In this document: positions 1 to 9,031 of the stretch, piece after piece
How positions within the stretch are numbered: position 1 is the stretch's first letter
Layout: each line of letters begins with the position of its first letter
DNA from: Myxococcota bacterium
GTDB taxonomy: Bacteria > Myxococcota_A > Polyangia > JAAYKL01
Length of the DNA: 64,000 nt
Reading direction: 5' to 3'
NCBI GenBank assembly: GCA_030065855.1
Contig: JASJCT010000006.1
Location: forward strand, 1 to 64,000
Program-made: the position numbers and the translations under genes
Notes under the pieces: generated by a model
Databases searched by the model: none
What the model was told of the DNA's origin: nothing
The model's input: the letters and a program-made list of their open reading frames with translations, nothing else

Positions 1-3
1 TGT

Positions 4-36
4 CAAAATCCCCCTAACCCCCTTTTTCAAGGGGGA
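4..36 (+). repeat. dispersed intergenic repeat, part A (copy 1)
   Basis: A 33-bp stretch that contains a C5-T5-CAA-G5 imperfect palindrome. It recurs at 48363-48395 with a single mismatch. Both copies lie between genes and next to a part B copy. Typical of dispersed non-coding repeats; no coding content is seen. Confidence 0.8.
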
Positions 37-99
37 GATCCTTTACCCGGCATAAAAATAGCAAAAATCGCGACATTTGCCCTTAACCGAATGCCATTG

Positions 100-156
100 C
101 CCTTTGCCAAAGGGGGAGGCTTTTTACCCGACATTGAGGATTGGACAGAGCATTAG
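100..156 (+). repeat. dispersed intergenic repeat, part B (copy 1)
   Basis: A 57-bp stretch built around CCCTTTGCCAAAGGGGG. It recurs on the opposite strand at 48264-48320 with a handful of mismatches. This copy runs into the stop codon of the histidine kinase at 153-155, so the last codons and terminator region of that gene sit beside repeat DNA. Confidence 0.8.
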
Positions 157-1718
157 CTCGCTGGGATGCGGATGGAGAAACGGGTTTCAATCCGCGGTTT
201 GCTCGATACGAGGACGGTACCACCATGGGCCACCGCAATGTGCTCGACCAAGCTCAGCCCGATCCCAGATCCCCGCTGCTTTCGCGTCTTTTCTGACGGC
301 ACGCGATGAAACCGTTCAAAAACCCGCTTGATGTGTTTGGCGGGAATCCCAGCGCCCCGATCAAACACATCGATGTGGATCATGCCTCCTTGCTGGTAAA
401 GCGATAGGCCAATGAGATCCGTTCCCTCGGCATACTTGGCCGCGTTATCAAGCAGGTTAACAATGGCCAGTGTAATCGCATGCCCGTCCACCTTTACCAT
501 GGGAAGCCCGGGAGCGACGTCGTAAGTGAACGGTATTCCCAACGCATCGAGTCGTGGCCTAAATGCCTCGACACCTCGCTCTACCGCTTCAGTGATGTCT
601 CCCATCTCAAGGGTATACATGCTTTTTGCCCGTTCAATTCTCGCGAGATCCAAAACATTGTCGATGAGTGATCCGAGCCTGTCTGTCTCACGAATGATCA
701 CCTCTGCATACCGCCCTGCTTTGTCTTCTTCCCTGGATCCCTCGTCCTTGGTTTTGGCCCTGGTTTTGCTGATGAGAAGAAGCTCGCTGAACATGCGGAT
801 GAGAGAAAGGGGGGTCTTTAGTTCGTGGGAGACATTTGCAATGAAGTCGCTCTTTAATCGACTGACACGGCGTTCTCTGACAACGGATAAATACAACACG
901 ACAAGACCGAAGGCGATAATCGCCAGGGCAAGGGGAATGAGCATCACATTGGAAAAGTATTGAGCCCGGGCCTTGGCCCGCGAGCTAAAAGACGCCTTTG
1001 CAGTCGGGGCGAGCTGTAGCTGCCACTTGTAAAAGGTCGATGGAAACCGCCGCGCCACGATAAACTGCCCCCTGTGATCGATTTTACGGCCCAAAATAAC
1101 CCTGTTGTGGTCATCAACGACGTTGGCCACACGATCAGACCCGATATTGTCCAGGAGATCTGCGAGCAAGTTCTTAACGATTTCCTCAGTGTCGTACAAA
1201 AGTAAGGCCGTATAGTCCCAGTTCCCGTAAAGGGTCGTAAAATGGGTGATTAGGCGGTATTCGTCCCCAATAAGGCGGTGGACGTGTTTGTATTGGTCCA
1301 ATGATTCATATTTGTCGAGCAGGGGAACAACTTCGGCCGCGGTGAGGTCTCTTAGGCGATGCACTGCCGCGGGGTCGCTATCGCGATAAAAAAAAGCAGC
1401 GATGTCGCCGAAATCATCGATAATCGCAGCTCCCTCGACGAGGCTTGAGGAATGCAGTGCGCTCTGCCACCGTTCGCACGCGGTATCGAGACGCGCCGGA
1501 TCTATAATGCGAAAAAACGTATCATCTGTCGTGCGTATGATTTCTTCGACGCGTTCGATCTTTTCCCGAGTAACTATCAATGTGCTTTCAGCGATGGATC
1601 TTTCACCCCACTCGCCAAACCGAACCGCACTGCCAAAGCTGATGGTTGCCAAGAAAATAATGGCCACCACCACAGCTGGAAAGAGGATGAAGATGCCGTT
1701 TCTAAGAAGAAATCTCAC
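153..1718 (-). CDS. membrane sensor histidine kinase (orphan)
   Basis: Two-component sensor kinase of 521 residues. A first membrane segment lies at about residues 8-30 and a second at about 262-285, so roughly 230 residues form a periplasmic sensing region of no family I recognise. The H-box SHELKTPLSLIRMFSELL follows, with phospho-accepting His298. The ATPase part has an N-box (NLLDNAAKYAEG), a G1 box (DRGAGIP), an F-box (FERFHR) and a G2 box (GSGIGLSLVEHI), so kinase activity is expected. The start is GTG, four bases after the gpsA stop, so the two genes are probably co-transcribed. No response regulator is adjacent, so the partner must be elsewhere. The signal sensed cannot be told from the sequence. 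Confidence 0.92.
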   Translation of the reverse strand: MRFLLRNGIFILFPAVVVAIIFLATISFGSAVRFGEWGERSIAESTLIVTREKIERVEEIIRTTDDTFFRIIDPARLDTACERWQSALHSSSLVEGAAIIDDFGDIAAFFYRDSDPAAVHRLRDLTAAEVVPLLDKYESLDQYKHVHRLIGDEYRLITHFTTLYGNWDYTALLLYDTEEIVKNLLADLLDNIGSDRVANVVDDHNRVILGRKIDHRGQFIVARRFPSTFYKWQLQLAPTAKASFSSRAKARAQYFSNVMLIPLALAIIAFGLVVLYLSVVRERRVSRLKSDFIANVSHELKTPLSLIRMFSELLLISKTRAKTKDEGSREEDKAGRYAEVIIRETDRLGSLIDNVLDLARIERAKSMYTLEMGDITEAVERGVEAFRPRLDALGIPFTYDVAPGLPMVKVDGHAITLAIVNLLDNAAKYAEGTDLIGLSLYQQGGMIHIDVFDRGAGIPAKHIKRVFERFHRVPSEKTRKQRGSGIGLSLVEHIAVAHGGTVLVSSKPRIETRFSIRIPAS

Positions 1719-1722
1719 ACTT

Positions 1723-2739
1723 CTAGAATTCCCGCTCGGATCGGAGCTTCCTGCCCATCAGGGTGCTCACGGCTTCGTTCGGGGTCACCTCCCCGTCCAG
1801 GAGACGTGCGACGACCTCACAAATCGGCATTTCAACGCTGTACTTCCTAGCAAGGGTCAGTGCAGAACGGGCCGTCTGGACCCCCTCGGCCACCATTGTC
1901 ATGTTGCCGATGATGGTGCTGATAGGCTCTCCGCGACCCAGCCGAATGCCAACCGAAAGGTTGCGGCTAAGATGCCCCGTGCATGTCAGCACCAAGTCCC
2001 CCATGCCTGCCAGGCCGGCAAGGGTCAGGGGGTTGGCCCCGCAAGCAACGGCCAGACGAGAGATTTCAGCCAGGCCCCGAGTGATGAGGGCTGCTCTGGA
2101 ATTGAACCCAAGGCCCATGCCCTCGGCAGCACCTACGGCCAGAGCAATGACGTTCTTTAGGGCACCGCCGAGCTCTACGCCGATCACGTCTTCGGTGGTG
2201 TACACGCGCAGTACAGGCGAAGAGAATACCGCCTGTACCTGATCGGCCACACTCTGATCAATTGACGCTGCCACCACTGCAGTGGGATGCCCAGCAGCGA
2301 TTTCCTTTGCAAAGCTGGGTCCGGAAAGAAATGCCGTGCGATGATCGCCCGCTGCCGGCAAGATCTGGCTGTATACCTCTGACATCAGCAGCGCCGACTC
2401 GATCTCGACGCCTTTGGACATGCAAACGACAATCGCACCTGGATCTAAATATTTGATAGCTTCTTGCCAGACAGACCGCAGCACTTGTGCGGGTGTGGCC
2501 GATACCACCAGGGAAATCTGAGAGAGGGCATCTGCTAAATCGGTCGTTGCACAAACCGCTTCTGGTAACCTCACACCGGGTAAAAAAGAACTGTTGACAT
2601 GGGTTTGGTTGATGGCATCGGCGACCGACGTTTCATAGGCCCACATCGTGACCTCACGGCCATTTTCTGCGAGCATTTTGCCCATGGCTGTTCCCATGCT
2701 GCCTGCCCCAATGATTGCAATGCGCGAATGAATCATCAT
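1723..2739 (-). CDS. gpsA: NAD(P)-dependent glycerol-3-phosphate dehydrogenase
   Basis: Cytoplasmic enzyme that reduces dihydroxyacetone phosphate to sn-glycerol 3-phosphate, the backbone precursor for phospholipids. The N-terminal nucleotide-binding motif GAGSMGTAMG follows the start closely. The catalytic-lysine region GGALKNVIALAVG and the family segment GMGDLVLTCTG are present. An in-frame TTG lies further upstream (2772), but the family normally begins just before the first beta strand, so the ATG pair at 2734-2739 is the better start. Neither start has a strong ribosome-binding site. The gene is divergent from the flippase-like gene at 2826 and is followed after four bases by the sensor kinase. 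Confidence 0.95.
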   Translation of the reverse strand: MMIHSRIAIIGAGSMGTAMGKMLAENGREVTMWAYETSVADAINQTHVNSSFLPGVRLPEAVCATTDLADALSQISLVVSATPAQVLRSVWQEAIKYLDPGAIVVCMSKGVEIESALLMSEVYSQILPAAGDHRTAFLSGPSFAKEIAAGHPTAVVAASIDQSVADQVQAVFSSPVLRVYTTEDVIGVELGGALKNVIALAVGAAEGMGLGFNSRAALITRGLAEISRLAVACGANPLTLAGLAGMGDLVLTCTGHLSRNLSVGIRLGRGEPISTIIGNMTMVAEGVQTARSALTLARKYSVEMPICEVVARLLDGEVTPNEAVSTLMGRKLRSEREF

Positions 2740-2825
2740 AAAAGGATAGGCCAAGCGGGCTGTTCGTGGCAAGCTGTCAAATCAATGATCGCAGCGTGCG
2801 GTTTCTCTTTATTAAGGAGACTTGA

Positions 2826-3863
2826 TTGAACACATCGGAAAAGGGCGATCTATCTCGCAAGCCGGGCTTCAACCGACGGACCGCGCTGCTCATTGCGGGG
2901 TTTGGGTTTTCTGGTTTTGGACTGTGGTATATCTTTCGCGATATTCAGTTTAACGAGCTGCTGGCCTCTTGGCATCGGATTCGGATACTCCCCCTCATCG
3001 GCACCGTGGTGCTCTACTGGAGTGCCATGTTGATAACCCGATCCTACCTCATCAAACACCTGTTGCGCCCCATTGGAGAGCTGTCCCTTGGCAAGGCATA
3101 CCGATACATCAGCATCGGCTTTCTGGCCAACAATATCCTGCCCATGCGCATGGGCGAGGTGGTTCGCATCGGCGGTATCTCCCGCGCTTCAGGCATTGGA
3201 TTTGCGTCTGTTACCGGCGCGGTTGCTGTTGAACGGCTGCTCGATCTCGGCATGGCTGCCCTCGTGGGCGTGCTGGCGGTCCAGGTCGCACCCCTGTTAC
3301 CGGAAAGCATCCGTTTCGCAGTACTCGCCTCAGGGGCCGGACTGTTCTGCGCGTTCGCAGCTCTCGTCGTACTGGCCAGGCGCGGATTAAAAGAAAAACC
3401 TCGGGGAACGGGTAAATCCCTAAAAGTAACTATCTCTAATCTCATTGCGCGTTTTGCAGCCGGCTTGGGTGCATTGGGCACGTCGCGCGGGATCGCTGGC
3501 GCAGTGGCACTGTCCATGTCTTTTTGGGCTATGTTTGTTTTGATGATGCTCCTTCGCCTCGTCGCCTTTGACCTACCACCGAGCCTGCCGATGGTTCTGG
3601 TACTCATCACCAGTATCAGCCTGAGTGTAACCCTACCCTCTGCCCCGGCCTATGTGGGCGTGTATCACATATTTGTTGTCGGTGCGTTAAGGTTGTTCGA
3701 CGTGGAAGAAAGTGTTGCGGTGGGATTCGCCGTATTCACCCACCTGGTGGATCTGATTCCCGGATGCCTTATCGGACTCATCTCAATGGCAGTGGAAGGG
3801 CTTCGCATGAAAGATCTTAAGCAAGAGAGCCCCAGCAGGCATGCGTCCATTACTGCACCTTAA
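2826..3863 (+). CDS. flippase-like / lysylphosphatidylglycerol-synthase TM-domain protein
   Basis: A 345-residue integral membrane protein with about eight hydrophobic segments. It carries the hallmarks of the UPF0104 / LPG-synthase transmembrane family: NNILPMRMGEVVRIG followed by AVERLLDLG. Members are thought to move or modify lipid-linked substrates; some are polyprenyl-sugar flippases. The soluble aminoacyl-transferase domain of MprF is absent, so this is the stand-alone flippase-like form. The start is TTG at 2826, supported by AAGGAGA at 2814-2820. It is divergent from gpsA. Substrate unknown. Confidence 0.85.
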   Translation: MNTSEKGDLSRKPGFNRRTALLIAGFGFSGFGLWYIFRDIQFNELLASWHRIRILPLIGTVVLYWSAMLITRSYLIKHLLRPIGELSLGKAYRYISIGFLANNILPMRMGEVVRIGGISRASGIGFASVTGAVAVERLLDLGMAALVGVLAVQVAPLLPESIRFAVLASGAGLFCAFAALVVLARRGLKEKPRGTGKSLKVTISNLIARFAAGLGALGTSRGIAGAVALSMSFWAMFVLMMLLRLVAFDLPPSLPMVLVLITSISLSVTLPSAPAYVGVYHIFVVGALRLFDVEESVAVGFAVFTHLVDLIPGCLIGLISMAVEGLRMKDLKQESPSRHASITAP

Positions 3864-3900
3864 TGTCTAGACCACCTCCAAGGGTGTTGCAAAAGCCCTA

Positions 3901-3928
3901 AAAAAATACTGTTTAAAAAATACTGTTT
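3901..3928. repeat. 14-bp tandem direct repeat
   Basis: Two exact adjacent copies of AAAAAATACTGTTT lie in the 210-bp gap between the flippase-like gene and the OmpA-like gene. Just upstream (3884-3895) is GTGTTGCAAAAG, which also begins the repeat block at 7850. The tandem pair could be a regulator site or simple slippage. Confidence 0.6.
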
Positions 3929-4073
3929 AAGGATCCGACCCAGCGTACCGAGTAGAAATATAGGTGATTCATCTGATGATTCTTTTAATCGTCCCGCATG
4001 CGATGTGGAAAAAACGAGGTATATTTAGAATGTTACACGCTGGTCGTTATTTCGGGTTTAAAGGGCATTGTCG

Positions 4074-5789
4074 ATGAGCATCCAAAGACAGCGCGCTCAA
4101 TCTGTGGTTTTTACCGCTTTTCTCTGTTTTCTTTGGTCAGTGTCTGCCCGCGGGGAGACCGGGGATTACAACCTACATCTGGAGGTGGGGCCAGGACTCG
4201 GACTCTCTGGATGGCAAGCAGATACGCTCGGCGTTGGTATTTCAGGTGCCGCGCGATTTGAGCTCGCTTTCTTCAACTGGTTCGGCGTGGATATCGGCGG
4301 GGGATATCTCCAGTTTTTTAAGGCCGACCATCCCCAGGGATACGAGCAGATCGACCGCGCCTATTGGTATAGCGGTAGCCTTGGTGTTCGGTTTCGTCTC
4401 CACAACGATGAACAAGGGTTTTTGCTTCCGTGGAAAAAAACCCCGAACCACGCCGGTAATTTGTGGGGAAATGCCTGGATAGACCTTCACGGAAACTACT
4501 ACAACACCGGCGATCTCAACCGATTCGGAGCAGATGTGGGCATCGGAATGGCATTCTCATTTGTTAACGGACTCCAAGTCGGGCCGTTTGCAAGAGGCGC
4601 ATATGTCTATCAACCCAACTCAAACAATGCGCGTGACGCCAAAGATGGCTGGTTTCTTTTGGCAGGTCTCAGTTTTTCGATCTCGATTCCCCCTGGCAGC
4701 CAGACACTGTCCGATACTGACATGGATGGGATCTATGACCCAGATGACACATGTCCGGAGAAGGCGGAAGATCAGGATGGATTCGAAGATGACGACGGGT
4801 GTCCTGATGAGGACAATGATTTAGATAGCATTCTAGATCGGGATGACAAGTGTCCGTTAACACCAGAAGATGTGGATGGTGTGGAAGATCAGGACGGCTG
4901 CCCAGATACGGACAACGACAGCGATGGTATCCAAGACGATAAGGACAAGTGCCCGGCAGAACCAGAAGACAAAGACGGGTTTCAAGATGAAGACGGATGC
5001 CCGGATCCGGACAATGACGGCGATGGCATATTGGATGCGGTAGACCAGTGTCCAGACGAAGCAGAGACCATCGACAAGTTCGAAGATGAAGATGGCTGTC
5101 CAGAAAGCGACAGGGATGAGGATGGTTTTGCCGATGTGCGCGATATTTGTCCGGACGAGCCCGAGACTGTCAACGGCGTTGAGGATGACGATGGCTGTCC
5201 AGATGAAGCCCTGGTAGAGGTTAAGGAAGATAAGATCCTCTTGGGAGAGCGACTTTTCTTTGATTTCGCAATGACCAGAATCAAAACGCGCTCTCGCAAG
5301 ATATTAAAACAACTCGCAAATTTAATAAAAACCCATCCCGAGTACCTGGTCATATCTATTGAGGGTCATGCAGACACCAAGGGTGCATCCGAATTCAACT
5401 TACGGCTCTCTGAACGCCGCGCGCGCCGTGTTCGGAAATACCTCATCGATCTCGGGGTCGAGCCAAATCGGCTGATCATCGTCGGGTATGGGGAGAGCCA
5501 ACCCTGGGTGGATCCAAATACAGTGGACAAGCGGTTCAAAAACCGACGGGTCGAGCTGGTGATCAAAGAGATAGACGAGGAATTGGCAAAAAACCCAATG
5601 GCAAAAGAGACCAAGGAGGCAGTGCAAAAGAAAGCCAAGCCAAAGGCGCCTTTGGCAAAAGATCCCCCCTCAACTGAAAAAAAAGCCGGCGATGAACCAA
5701 CAAAGCCGAAAGTGACGGAGCCACCCCAATCCAACACGCCTGCTGAAAAAGAAACTGGTTTTAACGTGGAGGATAGCCCCTATGACTAG
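4074..5789 (+). CDS. outer-membrane OmpA-family protein with thrombospondin type 3 repeats
   Basis: An envelope protein of about 571 residues. A signal peptide ends near SVSARG. Residues ~30-205 look like an outer-membrane beta-barrel, rich in aromatic and Gly alternations. Five Asp-rich calcium-binding thrombospondin type 3 repeats of about 33 residues follow; their signature is DxDGIxDxxDxCP and DGFxDxDGCPD. Next comes an OmpA-like peptidoglycan-binding domain (EGHADTKGASEFNLRLSERR, VGYGESQPW), then a Lys/Pro-rich tail. It probably links the outer membrane to the cell wall. The ATG at 4074 has AAAGGG eight bases upstream and is preferred over TTG at 4068. Its end overlaps the next gene by eight bases, so the two are likely translated together. 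Confidence 0.9.
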   Translation: MSIQRQRAQSVVFTAFLCFLWSVSARGETGDYNLHLEVGPGLGLSGWQADTLGVGISGAARFELAFFNWFGVDIGGGYLQFFKADHPQGYEQIDRAYWYSGSLGVRFRLHNDEQGFLLPWKKTPNHAGNLWGNAWIDLHGNYYNTGDLNRFGADVGIGMAFSFVNGLQVGPFARGAYVYQPNSNNARDAKDGWFLLAGLSFSISIPPGSQTLSDTDMDGIYDPDDTCPEKAEDQDGFEDDDGCPDEDNDLDSILDRDDKCPLTPEDVDGVEDQDGCPDTDNDSDGIQDDKDKCPAEPEDKDGFQDEDGCPDPDNDGDGILDAVDQCPDEAETIDKFEDEDGCPESDRDEDGFADVRDICPDEPETVNGVEDDDGCPDEALVEVKEDKILLGERLFFDFAMTRIKTRSRKILKQLANLIKTHPEYLVISIEGHADTKGASEFNLRLSERRARRVRKYLIDLGVEPNRLIIVGYGESQPWVDPNTVDKRFKNRRVELVIKEIDEELAKNPMAKETKEAVQKKAKPKAPLAKDPPSTEKKAGDEPTKPKVTEPPQSNTPAEKETGFNVEDSPYD

Positions 5790-7821
5790 AAGAGCTCGTC
5801 TTATATCGTACATGGCGCTTGTGGGGCTTTACGCAACTGGCATCCATTCCTGCGGCGGATCCGTGGTCGGCGCCCCTTGCGAAGATGGGTACACCGAGTG
5901 CGCGGACGGGTGTTATGATTTTAGTGCAGATCCACAGCACTGTGGCGGCTGCAAGACCGTCTGTGCGCCCAATGAAAGTTGTCTTCAGGGCGTATGCGGG
6001 GTTTGTCCCCAAGGCACCACAGCGTGCGATGGCGTTTGTGTGGACCTGCTCTCCGATGAAAGCAATTGCGGTGCTTGCGGCACCCAATGCGACCCTGGGC
6101 TGGGCTGTGTTAACGGCCAGTGCGAGACCTGTCCCTCTGGCACCACACTCTGCGCAGGGGAATGCGTGACCCTGTCGAGTGATCCCATGCACTGCGGTGC
6201 GTGCGAGAATGCCTGTAAAACAGATGAGTCATGTGTCGACGGAACCTGCGTTCTCGAGTGTGATCCACCGACGATCCTCTGCGGCGATGAATGCGTGAAC
6301 ATTGGAACCAACGCAGACCACTGCGGCACGTGTTACAATGTTTGCCCGCCGAGCGAGCCCGTCTGTGTCAACGGGAGTTGCGAGCTCGTTTGTCCGGATT
6401 GGATGGAGCTGTGCAACGGCGAATGTGTGAACACGGATTTCGATCCTGTAAATTGCGGCGCCTGCGGTGTGATCTGCCCTGACGCAACCCCTGTGTGCCT
6501 CGACGGAACATGTGTTTCCGAGTGCCCGCCGCCCCTTGTACTATGCGATCGGGACTGCGTGGACCTAGCAGACGATCCCCTGCACTGTGGCGCGTGCTTC
6601 AATATCTGTCATCCCGACGAAATGTGCGCCGACTACACGTGCGTGCTCGACTGTGGAGATCTAACCGAATGTGCGGGCGCGTGCGTCAATACACAGACCG
6701 ACGCGCAACACTGTGGGGAATGCGGGGCCGCGTGCGACATCGACGAAGTATGTATCAATGGCTCGTGCGAGCTCGTCTGCGGAGAAGGCCTCATCGAGTG
6801 CGACGGTGAATGTATCGATCCCTTGACCGATCGAAATCATTGCGGTGGTTGCGGTATCGAATGTGGCGGGGATGAGGTCTGTGCTAATGGCACGTGCATT
6901 CCGGATTGCGGCGTTCTCACCTGGTGTGGGGAAGATTGCGTGGATCTGAACTCGGACAATGACCACTGCGGTGCCTGCGGCACAGCGTGCCCGAGTGGTT
7001 GGTTTTGTGTCAGTGGGGATTGCGAGCTCGATTGTCCCGTTCCCTTTGTGGCGTGCGGCACCACATGCGCGGATCTGACAAGTGACCCCTTGCACTGTGG
7101 CGAATGCTTTAACGCCTGCGAATCTGGCATTTGTGATGACGCTGTTTGCCGCGCAGAGAGTGCGGGACACCTGGTGGCGATCGGTCATGATTTGACAACC
7201 AGTCACACCACCCTACGGCGCATCATTGGCAATTCGATTTTTATGTCCCTCGAGAGCCCAGTAGAGGTACTCGCATTCACCGCGTTTGCCGACACGTCTG
7301 CCGGCGGGCAGGTGGAAAAAATCGATGCGGCCATTTCAGATTCAGCTGCCGCCCTTGGACGGACCTGGCGTAAAACCCAAGCTACTACAAGCGCGCAAGT
7401 CATAGAAGCCCTGCTGAGCCACGATGTGTTCCTCGTCTACTTGCAGCAGTACGCCTCAGATGCCCAACTCAACGAGATTGGCAATGAGCTTTTCTCTGTG
7501 TTGAACAGCTTTTTAAAGGTCGGCGGCATCGTCGTGTTTACCGATGCTGACATCGAAGCCAACTCAGGTACGGCAAAAATATTTGATGCGGCAGATCTCT
7601 TCCTCTGCACGTCAGTACACGATGTCAGCAACGCCACAGCAGTGGTGACAGTGCCCGGAGACGCGGTTGTTCAAGGGACCACCACGACCTACTTTGCCAC
7701 GGAAAACAGTGCCTTCTTTTCATCGGACGAAGGTGTCGTGGTCGTGGCTCACCAGGCAACCGGCAATCCGTTGATCATTCACAAGGTATTCCTTCCCGAG
7801 GGTAAGCCCAAGAAGAAGTAA
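5782..7821 (+). CDS. Cys-rich ten-repeat lipoprotein with C-terminal alpha/beta-type domain
   Basis: A 679-residue predicted lipoprotein. The signal peptide ends in HSCGG with Cys24 as the likely lipidated residue. Ten units of about 44 residues follow, each with a (H/N)CGxC core and about six Cys (HCGGCKTVC, NCGACGTQC, HCGACENAC and so on). They resemble the Stig1-like repeats that are often mislabelled in myxobacterial genomes. From about residue 455 the protein changes to a Cys-poor domain with alternating strands and helices (VLAFTAF, DVFLVYLQQY, GGIVVFTDADI), similar to a Rossmann or glutamine-amidotransferase-like fold, with no catalytic triad that I can identify. It ends in a Lys-rich tail. 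The ATG overlaps the preceding OmpA-like gene. I infer a disulfide-bonded surface stalk carrying a head domain. Confidence 0.8.
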   Translation: MTRRARLISYMALVGLYATGIHSCGGSVVGAPCEDGYTECADGCYDFSADPQHCGGCKTVCAPNESCLQGVCGVCPQGTTACDGVCVDLLSDESNCGACGTQCDPGLGCVNGQCETCPSGTTLCAGECVTLSSDPMHCGACENACKTDESCVDGTCVLECDPPTILCGDECVNIGTNADHCGTCYNVCPPSEPVCVNGSCELVCPDWMELCNGECVNTDFDPVNCGACGVICPDATPVCLDGTCVSECPPPLVLCDRDCVDLADDPLHCGACFNICHPDEMCADYTCVLDCGDLTECAGACVNTQTDAQHCGECGAACDIDEVCINGSCELVCGEGLIECDGECIDPLTDRNHCGGCGIECGGDEVCANGTCIPDCGVLTWCGEDCVDLNSDNDHCGACGTACPSGWFCVSGDCELDCPVPFVACGTTCADLTSDPLHCGECFNACESGICDDAVCRAESAGHLVAIGHDLTTSHTTLRRIIGNSIFMSLESPVEVLAFTAFADTSAGGQVEKIDAAISDSAAALGRTWRKTQATTSAQVIEALLSHDVFLVYLQQYASDAQLNEIGNELFSVLNSFLKVGGIVVFTDADIEANSGTAKIFDAADLFLCTSVHDVSNATAVVTVPGDAVVQGTTTTYFATENSAFFSSDEGVVVVAHQATGNPLIIHKVFLPEGKPKKK

Positions 7822-7849
7822 GGCCGCGCCGACCGTCGCTCAGGGGAGA

Positions 7850-7989
7850 GTGTTGCAAAAGTCTCAAACCTGTCATTCCGCGAAGGCGGAATCTAAAAAC
7901 TTTTTTATTTCATTATTTTCTGGACTCCTGCCTTCGCAGGAGTGACGTAAATTACCCCTTTTGCGACTCCTGCCTTCGCAGGAGTGACG
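7850..7989. repeat. cluster of palindromic dispersed repeats
   Basis: Non-coding block between convergent genes. It begins with GTGTTGCAAAAG (also at 3884). It holds a palindrome ATTCCGC-GAAG-GCGGAAT at 7875-7892 and two identical 25-bp copies, at 7923-7947 and 7965-7989, built on CTCCTGC-CTTC-GCAGGAG. Each could fold as an RNA hairpin and help end transcription from either side. Confidence 0.75.
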
Positions 7990-8030
7990 CGCACTACCCC
8001 CCCTTCGCGACATCCTCCTGGACTGAAAAA

Positions 8031-8963
8031 TCACCTGCGGCTCGGAGGTGTAACCGTGCTCAGCAGGTGGGCCACGTGTCGCATAACCCTCTGGTCCTTA
8101 ATAATCCCCTTGTGATCGGCGTCTTCAAAAAAGGTCACGCTATCTGCTTCAGCCATGGTCTCAGGGCGTGTCAGGCTGGCCTTGCTTAAAATGCCGTCGT
8201 TGACCTCGCCGAGACGCTTGTCCGGCTTCCCACCCAGTCCGTAGATATAGTGAAACGCAGTGCCGGACGGCAGGGGATCGTCGTACAAATGGGCGAGGAA
8301 CGCGCTGCCGTCTGCCACGTCTTCCCAGCTCCCAGGTGCAAAGCTCCGCTTGGATTCGAATTTTGTCTCCTCAGACCCACCCCAGGGATTGGCCACGCCG
8401 ATGAACAGGGGAATACGGGGCAGGTTAGTCCCATCCTCATAGGGGCGAAGGGCTTGGCGCGTCACCAGCCCGCCCATGCTATAGGCGACAATTGCGACCG
8501 CTTCTGTTTTGTATCGGGCCGCCATTTCTGACAACTGCTGCCGCAACATGGCCGCGCTCCGGGCAATGGACAGGCCGGTGGGGTAGAAACAGAGCCAAGG
8601 TTCGTACCGCGTTCGATCCAAAGCGTTAAGCAACGAGCGAAAAGGCCGGGGACCAGTGGAATGGCCATGGACGAGCACCACTGGCAAGGTGCCAGGCCGA
8701 TGGGGCGCATCCAGGAACATCCAAAACCCAATGACCCGGGTGAATCGCTCTGCCTTTATCACGCCTGTAAAAATCGTCTTGGGGCCGAATATCTGTGCAT
8801 CGAGATCCGGGTAGCCATTGCCCCGAGCCACAGCTCGGGTGAGCAGTACGCTGAGGCGGTTTTCACTGACTGTGGTGGTAACACAGGTGATAGCGCACAG
8901 GTACACCAGACCCCAGACACCCAACCATCGAGGGTTGTATCGGAACGCTCTGGATCGTGGCAT
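8031..8963 (-). CDS. secreted or membrane-anchored alpha/beta hydrolase (lipase-like)
   Basis: A 310-residue alpha/beta hydrolase. A hydrophobic N-terminus (about residues 12-30) would export or anchor it. The oxyanion-hole region is VVLVHGHSTGPRPF. The nucleophile elbow is AYSMGG with Ser162, an AxSxG variant of the usual GxSxG that is also known in some bacterial lipases. A C-terminal DADHKGI supplies a candidate catalytic His. Overall it resembles triacylglycerol-lipase or PGAP1-like esterases; the real substrate is not clear. An in-frame GTG exists upstream (9017), but the ATG at 8963 has GGAGAG six bases before it and puts the signal segment near the terminus. Confidence 0.82.
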   Translation of the reverse strand: MPRSRAFRYNPRWLGVWGLVYLCAITCVTTTVSENRLSVLLTRAVARGNGYPDLDAQIFGPKTIFTGVIKAERFTRVIGFWMFLDAPHRPGTLPVVLVHGHSTGPRPFRSLLNALDRTRYEPWLCFYPTGLSIARSAAMLRQQLSEMAARYKTEAVAIVAYSMGGLVTRQALRPYEDGTNLPRIPLFIGVANPWGGSEETKFESKRSFAPGSWEDVADGSAFLAHLYDDPLPSGTAFHYIYGLGGKPDKRLGEVNDGILSKASLTRPETMAEADSVTFFEDADHKGIIKDQRVMRHVAHLLSTVTPPSRR

Positions 8964-9031
8964 CACAAGCTCTCCAAAAGTTGGCGCTGGGGTATTGACG
9001 CGACCGCACTTATACACTGAAATCCCATACG

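Noticed and set aside
5782-7821. Assignment as tryptophan synthase alpha chain, a label sometimes attached to such Cys-rich repeats
   Set aside because: The protein is an exported Cys-rich repeat lipoprotein and shows no TrpA barrel motifs.
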